A DNA stretch of 64,000 nucleotides, from positions 124,001-188,000 of the forward strand of contig JAJPGY010000016.1 of the NCBI GenBank assembly GCA_021325555.1, read 5' to 3'. The notes beneath the pieces are model-generated. The model made no database searches. It was not told the DNA's origin and worked only from the letters and a program-made list of their open reading frames with translations. This stretch comes from Pseudomonadota bacterium (lineage in GTDB: Bacteria; Cyanobacteriota; Vampirovibrionia; Obscuribacterales; Obscuribacteraceae). A program made the position numbers and the translations under genes. The number at the start of each line of letters is the position of its first letter. Position 1 is the stretch's first letter. Shown piece by piece: positions 53,543-62,422 of the stretch.

Positions 53543-54511
53543 TTACCACAGGTTAATCAATCCCTGGGCTACCGCCTCCAGCCTGTCGCGCTGCGCAATC
53601 TTATCAAGCCAGCAGCCCGGAATGGCCGAGGCACCGTGATAAGAGCCGGACAGGGCCCCGACAATTGCTGCCGCCGTGTCCGTGTCGCCACCAGCACATG
53701 CGGCAGCGCAAACAGCTTCCTCAAAACTATGCCTGAAAATCAAGAAAATTCCAACTGCCGTGGGTACCCCCTCGTTAACTTCCGGTTGCACATTGACAAG
53801 CGAGTAGGGCAGGCCCTGAGCCGGGTGAGCATAATCGAGGTCCGGCGCCACATCGTCCCACCACTCGGCAAAGCGGGGATCGATCTTTTTTGCCACCGCG
53901 AACTCCGCTTGCACGTAACGGCGCACCTCCTCCTCGCTTTCCAGGCGCTCGCCCCTGATGAACGAGGCCACGCTGTGGGCCAGGACAGCAGCAGCAGCCC
54001 ACACCCGGCTGTCGGCCTGCGTGACCTTGGCCTGCCTGGTGGCAATGTCCACCAGATCGCAGCGATCCGGCAGGCAGCCGACCGGAAAAGCCCTGGCCGC
54101 GCCGTGGTCGTGGGTAGACTCCAGCGAGCCGTCGTTCACCGGCGCCTCCCCGTCGGCCATCCGTCTCAAGGAAGCAAGGCAAGGAGCACCCGGGCCCCCT
54201 TGCAAAAACCGGTCACATTCCAGAAGCGCCGTGAGCCGTCCCTTGAGATCCCCCTCCTTCAGCTCGCCCTGGTTGGCGACAAGCGAGTCGGCCAGCGCCA
54301 GCGCCAGATAGATGTCGGCGAGATAGGCGCCGGGCTGGTGGTCTGGCAGGAAGGAGCGGGACAGGCCAGGGCTGAAGTCCCGGAGCCCGACAGGGCCCAG
54401 GCTCGACTCAATGTCCCTACGGTTGAGCCCAACGCAGCTGCCGCCCAGGCTATTGGCGCAGGCAGCCCCCAGGATCGCGCCTCGAATCCGGTCGGCAACT
54501 TTCTCGTCCAA
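53543..54511 (-). CDS. ADP-ribosylglycohydrolase-like protein lacking N-terminal metal ligands
   Basis: DraG-family helical fold. The C-terminal motif CAGGDTDTAAAIVGALSGSYHGASAIP is well kept. But the usual early GDxLG reads ANSLGG and the TDDT motif before the helix LALALADSL reads YLADI, so two of the metal-binding sites appear lost. It may be inactive or act differently. TTG 54511 has AAGGGA 7 bases ahead and matches the family start; GTG 54574 gives 21 more residues without a ribosome site. It lies 39 bases upstream of fabG on the same strand. Confidence 0.75.
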   Translation of the reverse strand: MDEKVADRIRGAILGAACANSLGGSCVGLNRRDIESSLGPVGLRDFSPGLSRSFLPDHQPGAYLADIYLALALADSLVANQGELKEGDLKGRLTALLECDRFLQGGPGAPCLASLRRMADGEAPVNDGSLESTHDHGAARAFPVGCLPDRCDLVDIATRQAKVTQADSRVWAAAAVLAHSVASFIRGERLESEEEVRRYVQAEFAVAKKIDPRFAEWWDDVAPDLDYAHPAQGLPYSLVNVQPEVNEGVPTAVGIFLIFRHSFEEAVCAAACAGGDTDTAAAIVGALSGSYHGASAIPGCWLDKIAQRDRLEAVAQGLINLW

Positions 54512-54671
54512 GCTTCCTTCCCTTATATGGCCGCCTGAGCCTTTCGGCACTCGGTAATTATGCCAGACAGCCACAGGCGTTGGGTAACCTATAACTGCCC
54601 TGACCTCCCGGCTGATCGTGCGGCGCCGGATCGCCGCGGCTGCGCGCCAACCGGCCCGCGCCCGGGCCGTT

Positions 54672-54701
54672 TAGTCAACCCGGCCGTCAAGCAGCTATTA
54701 T
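54672..54701 (+). promoter_or_regulatory. possible promoter of the TPR gene
   Basis: TAGTCA, 18 bases, TATTAT; about 45 bases before the ATG at 54744. Matches are moderate. Confidence 0.3.
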
Positions 54702-54743
54702 GAAGATCAATGCCGCCCTCGCCTCATCGCCGGAGACCGCTCA

Positions 54744-56213
54744 ATGAGAGCCTGGCCGCAACTTATCTTCGCCACCTTCATCTGCGCCTGGCTGGCCTGG
54801 CCGGCCGGTGGGCTATCGGCGGCGCACGCGCAGGGCTTCGGGCCCAACAAGGGCAAATCGGTGATGTACTATCAACAGGCGATGGAGACCTACAAGGCGG
54901 GCGACCTGGTCACGGCCATCAACCTGTGCAACAAGGCGATCGGCGCGGACAATCAAAACAAGTACGCGTTTTTGCTCATGGCCCAGGCACAAGCGGACAA
55001 CGGCGACAACTACAACGCCGAGATGAATTACCGGGCGGCACTGACGCTCGATTACAACTTTCTGGACTGCCGCAACTCTTATGGGATGTTCCTGATGAAG
55101 ACCGGCAAGCTGCCGCAGGCCCAGCACGAGTTCGAAGAGTGCCTGCGTATCAATCCTCGCTATCCTTTCGCCCACCACCACCTGGGGGAGGTCCTGCAGC
55201 GGCGCGGTAACCTCGACCGGGCGATCGAGGAATACGACACGGCCTGCCGCCTGAAGCCGGACTACTGGCAGGCGCTGCAGGCGCTGGGTCTGGCCGTCTT
55301 CGAGAAGTCGAAGACAAGCACTGAGGATCTCTCCAAGGCCCTGGAGAAGCTGCAGGTAGCATCAAAGCTGGTTCCGCAGAATCCGGTCATTCATTACAAC
55401 CTGGGAACAATTCACTGCGCAGAGGGCAGGCTGGATGACGCCGAGGCGGAGTTCCGCCGCGCGCTCATGATCGACGGGAAGTTCGCGGCTGCGCACTGGG
55501 AGCTGGGCAAGCTCCGCTATTTTCGCGGCGATCTCGACCGCTGTCTGACCGAGGTGAAGGAGGCTCAGAGGGTGAACCCGCTCTATTCGGAGAGCCAGGG
55601 CTACGCCAAGGTCGACCCGATCGTGCTCAAGTTCACGGAGGCGGTCTGTTACGAGTTCAAGAAACAGTTGCCGGATGCCATAGACACGTGGAAGGACCTG
55701 CTGCCGATGACCGGCAACAGCAAGGACTCGCAAAAGCACGTGGCCGACCTTATCAAACAGGCCAGGCGGCAAGCCGAGCAGCGCCGCAAGAAGCCGCCGC
55801 CTTACGATCCGGCGGAGGTGCAGGCGCTGGTGAGCAAGGGGATCAGCCAGTACGACGACGGCGACCTGGAAGGGGCCAAGGCCAGCTTCGGCAGGGCCAT
55901 GGAGTTAAACCCGCAGAGCTTCGAAGCCACACAGAATATGGGATTCTGCCTGGAGGCCGCCGGCGACCTGAACGGGGCTCTGGCCAAGTATCAGGCGGGC
56001 ACCTTGATCCTGCCCAAATATGACGGCGCCGTCTACAATCTCGCCTATGTGCTGGAGAAGCTGAATCTGCCCGGCGACGCCGGCATGATGTACCAGAAAT
56101 TTCATGAGCTGGCAGGCAAATACCCGTATGATCCCAAGCACATAGTCGCCTTGCAGCAAGGACAGGCGAGAGAGCGCGCACGCCAGGAGCAGATCCGCAA
56201 GCGCGGCTACTGA
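54744..56213 (+). CDS. exported TPR-repeat protein
   Basis: Signal peptide (IFATFICAWLAWPAGGLSAAHA|Q) then TPR units through most of its length (AMETYKAGDLVTAINLCNKAIG, YRAALTLDYNFLDCRNSYGMF, LGEVLQRRGNLDRAIEEYDTACRLKP, KGISQYDDGDLEGAKASFGRAMELNP). Residues ~335-360 are a charged spacer (KQARRQAEQRRKKPPPYDP). Likely a periplasmic scaffold. The stop is 19 bases before panB, so they may share a transcript. Specific partner unknown. Confidence 0.88.
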   Translation: MRAWPQLIFATFICAWLAWPAGGLSAAHAQGFGPNKGKSVMYYQQAMETYKAGDLVTAINLCNKAIGADNQNKYAFLLMAQAQADNGDNYNAEMNYRAALTLDYNFLDCRNSYGMFLMKTGKLPQAQHEFEECLRINPRYPFAHHHLGEVLQRRGNLDRAIEEYDTACRLKPDYWQALQALGLAVFEKSKTSTEDLSKALEKLQVASKLVPQNPVIHYNLGTIHCAEGRLDDAEAEFRRALMIDGKFAAAHWELGKLRYFRGDLDRCLTEVKEAQRVNPLYSESQGYAKVDPIVLKFTEAVCYEFKKQLPDAIDTWKDLLPMTGNSKDSQKHVADLIKQARRQAEQRRKKPPPYDPAEVQALVSKGISQYDDGDLEGAKASFGRAMELNPQSFEATQNMGFCLEAAGDLNGALAKYQAGTLILPKYDGAVYNLAYVLEKLNLPGDAGMMYQKFHELAGKYPYDPKHIVALQQGQARERARQEQIRKRGY

Positions 56214-56232
56214 CGGAGGGCAGCAACAGACG

Positions 56233-57114
56233 ATGTCCAAGAAGGTCTCCACCCTGACATTTCAGAAATACAAGCAGGAAGGGCGCAGGATAGTCTGCCT
56301 CACCGCCTACGATTACTCCACCGCCAAGATTCTTGACAAGGCCGGCGTCGACCTCATCCTGGTCGGAGACAGTCTGGCCATGGTGGCGCTCGGTCACCCG
56401 ACCACGCACGCCGTGACCATGGATGAGATGATCCATCACACCAAGGCGGTGACGCGGGGCGTGAGCCGGGCCTTTGTCGTGGCCGACCTGCCGTTCATGA
56501 GCTATCAGGTCGACGTCAAGCAGGCGATCAGCAATGCCGGCAGGTTCATCAAGGAGGCGCAGGCCGAGGCGGTGAAGCTGGAAGGGGCAACGCCGCTCAA
56601 TCTGGAGACGGTCGGGCGGCTGGTGTCGATGGGCGTGCCGGTGATGGGCCACCTCGGCTTCACGCCCCAATCCGTGCACGCCCTGGGCGGCACCCGCGTG
56701 CAGGGGCGCAGCGCCGAGCAAGCGGCGAAGCTGGTTCAGGATGCGATCGCCCTGCAGGAGGCCGGCGTCTTCAGCCTGGTGCTGGAGATGGTACCGACGG
56801 TGGTGGCAAAGATCATCTCCGAGACCCTGACCGTACCGACCGTGGGGATAGGAGCCGGGCGCTTTTGCGACGGGCAGATCCTGGTCACCGACGACCTGCT
56901 CGGCAAGTACACCGACTTCCAACCGCGCTTCGTGAGACGCTACGCCAATCTCGCCGAACTGTGCGATCAAGCGATCAGCAGCTACGCCGAGGATGTCCGC
57001 AAGATGGGCTTCCCGTCCGACGACGAATCCTTCGCCTTCCCGGAGGAGGAGGAGGCGAAACTGCGCTCGCTGCTCGATACCCTCTCAATTGCCCAGGGCG
57101 AGCTCAGCTGCTAG
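56233..57114 (+). CDS. panB: 3-methyl-2-oxobutanoate hydroxymethyltransferase
   Basis: First step of pantothenate (coenzyme A) synthesis, adding a hydroxymethyl group from methylene-tetrahydrofolate. Hallmarks: VCLTAYDYSTAKILDKAGVD, the metal-binding LVGDSLAMVALGHPTTHAVTMDEM and GHLGFTPQSVHALGG, and GIGAGRFCDGQILVTDDLLG. 293 residues. GGAGG precedes the ATG. CoA and ACP pathways meet, as ACP needs phosphopantetheine from CoA. Confidence 0.97.
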   Translation: MSKKVSTLTFQKYKQEGRRIVCLTAYDYSTAKILDKAGVDLILVGDSLAMVALGHPTTHAVTMDEMIHHTKAVTRGVSRAFVVADLPFMSYQVDVKQAISNAGRFIKEAQAEAVKLEGATPLNLETVGRLVSMGVPVMGHLGFTPQSVHALGGTRVQGRSAEQAAKLVQDAIALQEAGVFSLVLEMVPTVVAKIISETLTVPTVGIGAGRFCDGQILVTDDLLGKYTDFQPRFVRRYANLAELCDQAISSYAEDVRKMGFPSDDESFAFPEEEEAKLRSLLDTLSIAQGELSC

Positions 57115-57161
57115 GCAAGGCGCAGCCGGAGCGTTGAGCCATTGCCTGTGGGCAGGGCAAA

Positions 57162-57176
57162 GGAGGCGCAGCCTCC
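57162..57176. terminator. hairpin after panB
   Basis: GGAGGC-GCA-GCCTCC, a perfect 6-base stem, 48 bases past the panB stop, with no T run. It is the only distinct structure in the 181-base gap to the next gene. Confidence 0.3.
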
Positions 57177-57295
57177 GGTGCCATCAACAGATGCGGAGTG
57201 GCCTGAACGGCGGCGGAGAGCAGGCTAGGCCTGCCCCGCCCGGCCTGACGCCGCGCAGCCTGCGGCGCAGCGAGCGCCAGCCAGCAAAGGGTAGA

Positions 57296-57541
57296 TCAAT
57301 GACAGCTGCCGCAGGAGTGCGAGCTGCAGGAGCCGCACCCGGACCTCTTGCTGGCGGCCGCCGGTGACATTCCCTGACCGACGTCCTGCGTGCTGCCGCC
57401 GGCGAGAATGAAGGCCTTCCAGATCCTGGTCACCTTGCTGCTGCCGCAGTGGGAGCAGTCGGGCTCGTGGGACTCGGTCATCGAGCGCTCAACAGTAAAT
57501 GGCTGCCGGCACTCCTGGCATCGGTAATCGTATTGTGGCAT
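57296..57541 (-). CDS. FmdB-type zinc-ribbon protein
   Basis: 81 residues: MPQYDYRCQECRQPFTVERSM and CSHCGSSKVTRIWKAF form the two-CxxC FmdB regulator ribbon. The C-terminus is Ser/Cys/His-rich (SGCGSCSSHSCGSCH), which could bind extra metal. FmdB proteins are named for a regulator of amidase genes; the role here is unknown. Confidence 0.88.
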   Translation of the reverse strand: MPQYDYRCQECRQPFTVERSMTESHEPDCSHCGSSKVTRIWKAFILAGGSTQDVGQGMSPAAASKRSGCGSCSSHSCGSCH

Positions 57542-57576
57542 GGGCCTCCGGTTGGGACGGTTGCTCTTTCATTGTA

Positions 57577-58782
57577 TTACGGCGCCGAGGGCGCAGGGGC
57601 CCCCGACGGCGGTGCGGCAGCAGGCGTCCGGTCCGGGGCAGTCACCTTCTCCTTGTCGCCCTTGTAGAGCCTGATGTTCAGCTTGCCCTCGAACCAGGCG
57701 GTTATATCATTGATCGTCACCAGCGCCATGAGCACCAGAAGCGTAATCACGCCCCACTTCATAATCTCGCCCTGCGGCTTTTCGGCCATCGGCTTGCCGC
57801 GCACCGCCTCCAGGGCCATGAAGGCTATGTGCCCACCGTCGAGGGCCGGCCAGGGGATCATGTTGATGATCGCCAGGTCCATGCTAATCATGATTGTGAA
57901 CAGAAACAGCTGTGTCCAGTCCTGCTGAGCGATATCGGCGCCGATCTTGATTACGGCGAAGACACCGTGCAGGTCCTGGATGCCCAGCGCAGGCCCGCGC
58001 TCGCCGCCGCCGCCGGCGAAGACCCCGGAGAACAGCTGCCCCAGCGCCTCGAACATGTTCATGGTCAGCCCGTAGAGCCTGACCGCGGCAAGCCAGGCCA
58101 CATCCAGAAAGTTGCCGCCGACCCTTTCGTAGGTCACCCGCCCTTTGGAGATTAGCGCCATGCCCACCTTGCCCTGGGCGTTGGTTGTCATGGCGAGCGT
58201 CAGCGGGCGCCCCTGCCGAACAACGACCACGTGCACCTCCTGGGCCTTGTGGCTCGTGAGCAGGTGGACGGCATCATCGGGGCTCGTCACCTTGACGCCC
58301 TCGACGGAGAGCAGCTGGTCGCCTGCCTTGACGCCCGCGTTTAAGGCGATCGGGTTGCTCTTGATGAGCGAGTGCACGACCGTAGGCTGCACCGGCTGCC
58401 CCAGGGAGAGGAACATGATGAGCATGATCAGGTAGGCAAAGATGACGTTGAAGGCCACGCCGGCCGCGGCCACCAGAACCCTCTGCCAGATCGGGAACTT
58501 GCGGAACGGCTTCAACGGCACCCCGAGGTCTGCCTCCATCTGCGACTCGTCGCCCAGCTCCGGAATGGCCACATAGCCGCCCAGAAGCAGGGCATGAAAG
58601 CGGAACTCCGTGCCCCAGCGCCTGCCCACCACCCAGTAGGGGCCGAGGAAGGGCAGACCGAAACCGAAGACCGGCGTCTGAAAGCCGAACAGGCGGGCCA
58701 CGGAATAATGGCCGACCTCGTGCACGATGATAAGCACACTGAGGATGGCCAGCATGACCACGACGGCAAAGAATTGAATCAC
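57577..58782 (-). CDS. rseP: site-2 zinc protease, RseP/RasP-type (M50)
   Basis: Cuts membrane-anchored regulators within the membrane. HEVGH starts at residue 21 in VLIIVHEVGHYSVARLFG, the third ligand is in NMIPWPALDGGHIAF (~310), and a PDZ domain lies between (~145-215). Four membrane segments. 401 residues. Ends near the FmdB gene, 35 bases apart on the same strand. The usual target, an anti-sigma factor, is not in the window. Confidence 0.92.
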   Translation of the reverse strand: MIQFFAVVVMLAILSVLIIVHEVGHYSVARLFGFQTPVFGFGLPFLGPYWVVGRRWGTEFRFHALLLGGYVAIPELGDESQMEADLGVPLKPFRKFPIWQRVLVAAAGVAFNVIFAYLIMLIMFLSLGQPVQPTVVHSLIKSNPIALNAGVKAGDQLLSVEGVKVTSPDDAVHLLTSHKAQEVHVVVVRQGRPLTLAMTTNAQGKVGMALISKGRVTYERVGGNFLDVAWLAAVRLYGLTMNMFEALGQLFSGVFAGGGGERGPALGIQDLHGVFAVIKIGADIAQQDWTQLFLFTIMISMDLAIINMIPWPALDGGHIAFMALEAVRGKPMAEKPQGEIMKWGVITLLVLMALVTINDITAWFEGKLNIRLYKGDKEKVTAPDRTPAAAPPSGAPAPSAP

Positions 58783-58792
58783 GTAAGCGACC

Positions 58793-60247
58793 TCAAATTG
58801 GCTTCGCCGGTCCTGGCTCGGCGCCCGTTAGGGGAGCTTGTGCGCGGCTGTCCTGTCCGATTTGGCTGGCCTTGTCTTCCAGGTAGTCCAGCGAGACATC
58901 CTTATAGTAATACGCGAGGATCTGTGCTGCATTATATCCGTTTTCCGCCAGCGCCCTCGCCCCCCACTGCGACAGCCCCATCCCGTGCCCGAAGCCGCGC
59001 CCGGCAATGACGTATGCCTCTTCCGCGCAGCCGACATTAAAATTGGTGCTCGGCAGCTTGAGAATTCGCCGCATCTCCTCGCCGGTGAGCAGGCGGATGC
59101 CCTCGCTGCCCACCACCAGCACGTGCCCGGCCCGAAAGCCCTGAGCGCGGGCGATCACATAGACCCCCAGCAAGCTGCCCACCCCGCGCCCGCAGCCGCG
59201 CAGCGCTTCCTCGATCACCGGCACCGCCAGATTCTGTGACCAGGTGAAGTACGGCGAGCGGTCGTCGTAGTCGGGGACCGCCTTCAGGAAGGGATAATAC
59301 CTTCCGGACAGCGGCTCCGGCGCCCGGGTGTAACCGCCGCTGGTGCTGTGGAAAAAGGCCGGCACCACCTTGCCTTCGTGCTTCAAGACGATCCCCGCCG
59401 TCTCGGCAACAGCCTGGCTTGTGGCGGGAGATTCCGCCTGCACGCCGGCGTAGACCTGATCCTCGGTGGTGGCCTTGAGATCGAACCCCTCCGCCTCATA
59501 CGTGCCCAGGCGGGAGACGGCGTAGGAACGAGCGGCAATAGCCTGCGCCTTCAGGGCCTCCAGCGGCCAGCCGCTGGGCATCTCGGAGGGCACCACCGAA
59601 AGAAGATACTCTTCCAGGTCCACGATGTTGATCGCGTTGACGGCCGAGGGCGAGGCCTGCGATCTCCGCACCAGCAACCGGCCACGATAGAGCTTGCCGT
59701 TGAGCTCGAAAAGCCCGGCCGGATAGGCCGGCTCGAGCAAAAGCGATCGCCTTTCTTGGCCGGGCAGGATGATCTTGCTGGCGGCAGGCAGGTGTTTCAG
59801 CAGCCGGCCGCTGAGCGCGTCTTTGAGGTCGGCGCCCTGCGGCAGGTCGACCGTGATCCCCTTCGGCGTGGTGGTAAGGCAGACCCTGACCGCAAGCGTC
59901 CCGGCCCGCTCCCGCTCGGCTGCCGCCTGCCCCTGGGCCAGGACCGGCATGCCTGCGGAAAAAAGGAGAGCGGCGATGATCAACCACGAGGGAAGGAAGG
60001 CAAGCGCCGGCGCCAGCCAGGGATGGCGCCTGGCCCCGGCCGGCAAGGGGCGGCACAAGCGGAGCGCCCCGCCCGCAACACCTTCCAGAACGGCGGCAGC
60101 CGCCCAGGAGCCGGCAGCCGTGGCCTGGCAGCCATCCGCTTGCGCCTCTACTTCGTCCGCGAACACCTGCACGGCAGCCAGCGCAGCCGCCAGCTCGTAT
60201 TCGTCCGGACCGCCAGCCTGCCCTGGTTGAAGCCTCTCCTGCGCCAT
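58793..60247 (-). CDS. SpoIID/LytB-domain protein
   Basis: In Bacillus SpoIID is a peptidoglycan lytic transglycosylase. Here VDLEEYLLSVVPSEMPSGWP, ALKAQAIAARSYAVSRLG and AGRGFGHGMGLSQWGARALAENGY are the family motifs. There is also an N-terminal ~75-residue cytoplasmic segment and one membrane helix (~80-104). The ATG at 60247 is only 7 bases from a TATAAT, so the message may be leaderless. It lies 10 bases upstream of the RseP gene on the same strand. Confidence 0.88.
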   Translation of the reverse strand: MAQERLQPGQAGGPDEYELAAALAAVQVFADEVEAQADGCQATAAGSWAAAAVLEGVAGGALRLCRPLPAGARRHPWLAPALAFLPSWLIIAALLFSAGMPVLAQGQAAAERERAGTLAVRVCLTTTPKGITVDLPQGADLKDALSGRLLKHLPAASKIILPGQERRSLLLEPAYPAGLFELNGKLYRGRLLVRRSQASPSAVNAINIVDLEEYLLSVVPSEMPSGWPLEALKAQAIAARSYAVSRLGTYEAEGFDLKATTEDQVYAGVQAESPATSQAVAETAGIVLKHEGKVVPAFFHSTSGGYTRAPEPLSGRYYPFLKAVPDYDDRSPYFTWSQNLAVPVIEEALRGCGRGVGSLLGVYVIARAQGFRAGHVLVVGSEGIRLLTGEEMRRILKLPSTNFNVGCAEEAYVIAGRGFGHGMGLSQWGARALAENGYNAAQILAYYYKDVSLDYLEDKASQIGQDSRAQAPLTGAEPGPAKPI

Positions 60248-60253
60248 GCCCAA

Positions 60254-60259
60254 ATTATA
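60254..60259 (-). promoter_or_regulatory. TATAAT -10 element, leaderless start for the SpoIID gene
   Basis: Reverse strand TATAAT with 7 bases to the ATG. Transcription would begin about at the start codon. No good -35 and no ribosome site. Confidence 0.4.
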
Positions 60260-60334
60260 GGGACAAGGCCCGGACAGGAGGGGAAAGCTTTGCCGACGGC
60301 TGGCGATTCTTCACGATTTAATCTTTCGCTACGT

Positions 60335-60380
60335 AGTTACACGACTGACACGATGCGCAGCGCCTCCTAGTATAGGCGCC
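60335..60380. promoter_or_regulatory. upstream element shared with rpoD region
   Basis: AGTTACACGA (60335-60344) then ACACGATGCGC (60348-60358), followed by a GCGCCT/AGGCGC hairpin (60360-60379). The same 11-base ACACGATGCGC after a similar AGTTAAACTA occurs at 39277-39302 before rpoD. Confidence 0.4.
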
Positions 60381-60436
60381 AGGCTTCAGCAGACCTATCC
60401 CCCAGTCAAACTACTCAGTCGGAGCTTAGTAAAAAA

Positions 60437-62383
60437 ATGTCGAACCCCTTCGAAACCCCCGAAGGCAACCCGTCGCCGGGTTCCAGCCAGGTGCCCGAGA
60501 ACCTCTGGAGCTCGGCATACCTGAATGCCACCGGGCAGCTGCCGGCCGACAGCAGCACCACGTTAAGCACTGCCCCGGGAGCAACCACCGACCTGAGCCA
60601 GCTTGCCGCCGGCACCGCGGGCGGACCGACAACGGGCGGCGCCGCAGGCGGCATGCTGCAGCAGGCGCTAGAGACCCTGCAGTCGGGGGACGAGAAAGAC
60701 GGGATCCTGGGACTGATGCAGGCTGCCCAGCAGAACCCGCAGCTCCTGCAGGATGCCACCTTTGTCCAGACCCTGCGCGTGATGGAGAACGAGCCGTCTC
60801 CCGACGGCAATGTCTTTGACGCTTATCCTTATCCGCCCACCAGCACCGGCGGCCAGACGGCACCGGCCGACGCCTCCTCGACGCCCGGCCTGCCGGGCGC
60901 GCAGGGCTCGCCGTCCTCCGGCGACGCCAGCCTGCAGGGAGCCGGCAGCAACCTGGTCGATCCCTCCGTCTACACGCAGGGGCTGAACTTCCTCCAGGTC
61001 GGTGACAAGGTTGACGGCATGCTCTATCTGATGCAGGCGGCGGTGAACAATCCCCAGATCCTGCAAGACAATACCTTCCTGCAAAGCTTCCAGGGCGTCG
61101 AGGCCCAGGCCGCCAGCGGCAGCCAGGCAGCCACCACCCCGGGCGCCGACGCCACCGCCGGCCAGGCCGCCAGCGGCGGCGGGCAGACCGGCGCCTCGTC
61201 AACGACCCCGCTGGACACCAGCGGCAGCACCACGGGCGGCAGCACCACGGGCGGCACCGCCGGCGACCCGTTCGCCGGCGCCGACGCGCAGCTGTCCCAG
61301 TTCGACACCGATGCCCAGTCTCTGGTTCAGGGTGGTCAGCTCTCGGCACAGGCCCTGCAAGCTTTCGAAACCCAGGCGATGAACTATCTCGGCAGCGGTC
61401 AGGCCACCGACAACCAGGCTCTGACCCAGGCCCTGAGCGACCTCACCAGCGGGCAAAACGGCGCCCAGCAGCTCTCCTCCCAGGACGCCGCCGCCCTGCA
61501 AGCTCTCATTCAGCAGGACGTGCCGGCCAGCGCCACCGGCACCGCCAGCACCAGCGCAGGCCTTGCCCCGGGCACGGATGCCAGCGGTAACCCTGTCCAG
61601 CCGGGCACCGGCGGACAGGTTCCGCAGGGCGTGCTCTCGGACCTCACGCAAGGGCTTTCGCTCTGGCAGCAAGGCGATCGGGCGAGCGGCATGGAGTACT
61701 TGCTGCAGACAATGAGCATGGACCCGCAGCTTCTGTCCGATCCCAACTTCGTCACCCTCATGCAGAACATGGATCAGGGGACAGCAGCCGGCACCACCGC
61801 GCCTGGCTCGCCCGGCGCCATCGGGGTCAGCTCCACCGCCCAGGGAGGAGTCGATCAGGTATCCGGGCTGCCGGTCGACCAGACCTCAGGCGTCCTTATC
61901 GATCCGACCACCGGTCAGCCGTTCGGGCCAATTGGCGGCCAGGCAGGCAGCACCGCCACCGACCAGACAGCCCCGGGCGCAACCGGGCAGACGACCGGGC
62001 AACCGACGGACCAGACCGGCGGCACCTCCGGCCCGGCCCCCGCGGCAAGCGATCCGGTGCTCAACCAGGTGGCCACCGATCTGCAGAACGCCGTGAGCAA
62101 CAACACGGTCAGCCAGGCCGGGGCCCAGCAGTTCGTCAGCGCCGTGGACAGCCTTTTGCAATCGGCAAACCCGCCCGCGGATGATGCCACCCTGCTCAAC
62201 CAGGCCTTGCAGCAAGCGCAGCAGAGCGGTCTTTCCGCCAGCGATGCCTCGGCGCTGCAGAACATCATCACCAACGACACGCAGGCCGCAGGGTCGGCGA
62301 GCACTTCCATGGGCACCGCCGGCGCCGCCCCGCAAGCCGGTCTGCCGGTCACCGCCCCTGGCGGCGGCTCGACAGGCGGTTAA
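60437..62383 (+). CDS. modular low-complexity repeat protein, unknown function
   Basis: 648 residues, no cysteine, few lysines, and Gly/Thr/Ser/Gln/Ala-rich linkers. Module A, ~45 residues, appears three times (~73-117, 178-223, 399-446; GDEKDGILGLMQAAQQNPQL, GDKVDGMLYLMQAAVNNPQI, GDRASGMEYLLQTMSMDPQL). Module B, ~75 helical residues, appears twice (~282-361 and 540-614; both end SSQDAAALQALIQQD or SASDASALQNIITND). No signal peptide or membrane helix is seen. I know no family; it could be a surface or secreted matrix protein leaving by another route. GGAG lies 12 bases before the ATG. Confidence 0.7.
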   Translation: MSNPFETPEGNPSPGSSQVPENLWSSAYLNATGQLPADSSTTLSTAPGATTDLSQLAAGTAGGPTTGGAAGGMLQQALETLQSGDEKDGILGLMQAAQQNPQLLQDATFVQTLRVMENEPSPDGNVFDAYPYPPTSTGGQTAPADASSTPGLPGAQGSPSSGDASLQGAGSNLVDPSVYTQGLNFLQVGDKVDGMLYLMQAAVNNPQILQDNTFLQSFQGVEAQAASGSQAATTPGADATAGQAASGGGQTGASSTTPLDTSGSTTGGSTTGGTAGDPFAGADAQLSQFDTDAQSLVQGGQLSAQALQAFETQAMNYLGSGQATDNQALTQALSDLTSGQNGAQQLSSQDAAALQALIQQDVPASATGTASTSAGLAPGTDASGNPVQPGTGGQVPQGVLSDLTQGLSLWQQGDRASGMEYLLQTMSMDPQLLSDPNFVTLMQNMDQGTAAGTTAPGSPGAIGVSSTAQGGVDQVSGLPVDQTSGVLIDPTTGQPFGPIGGQAGSTATDQTAPGATGQTTGQPTDQTGGTSGPAPAASDPVLNQVATDLQNAVSNNTVSQAGAQQFVSAVDSLLQSANPPADDATLLNQALQQAQQSGLSASDASALQNIITNDTQAAGSASTSMGTAGAAPQAGLPVTAPGGGSTGG

Positions 62384-62422
62384 AAGAGCCGATCTGATGA
62401 GATCGAGCGCCGGCAGCTGTTC

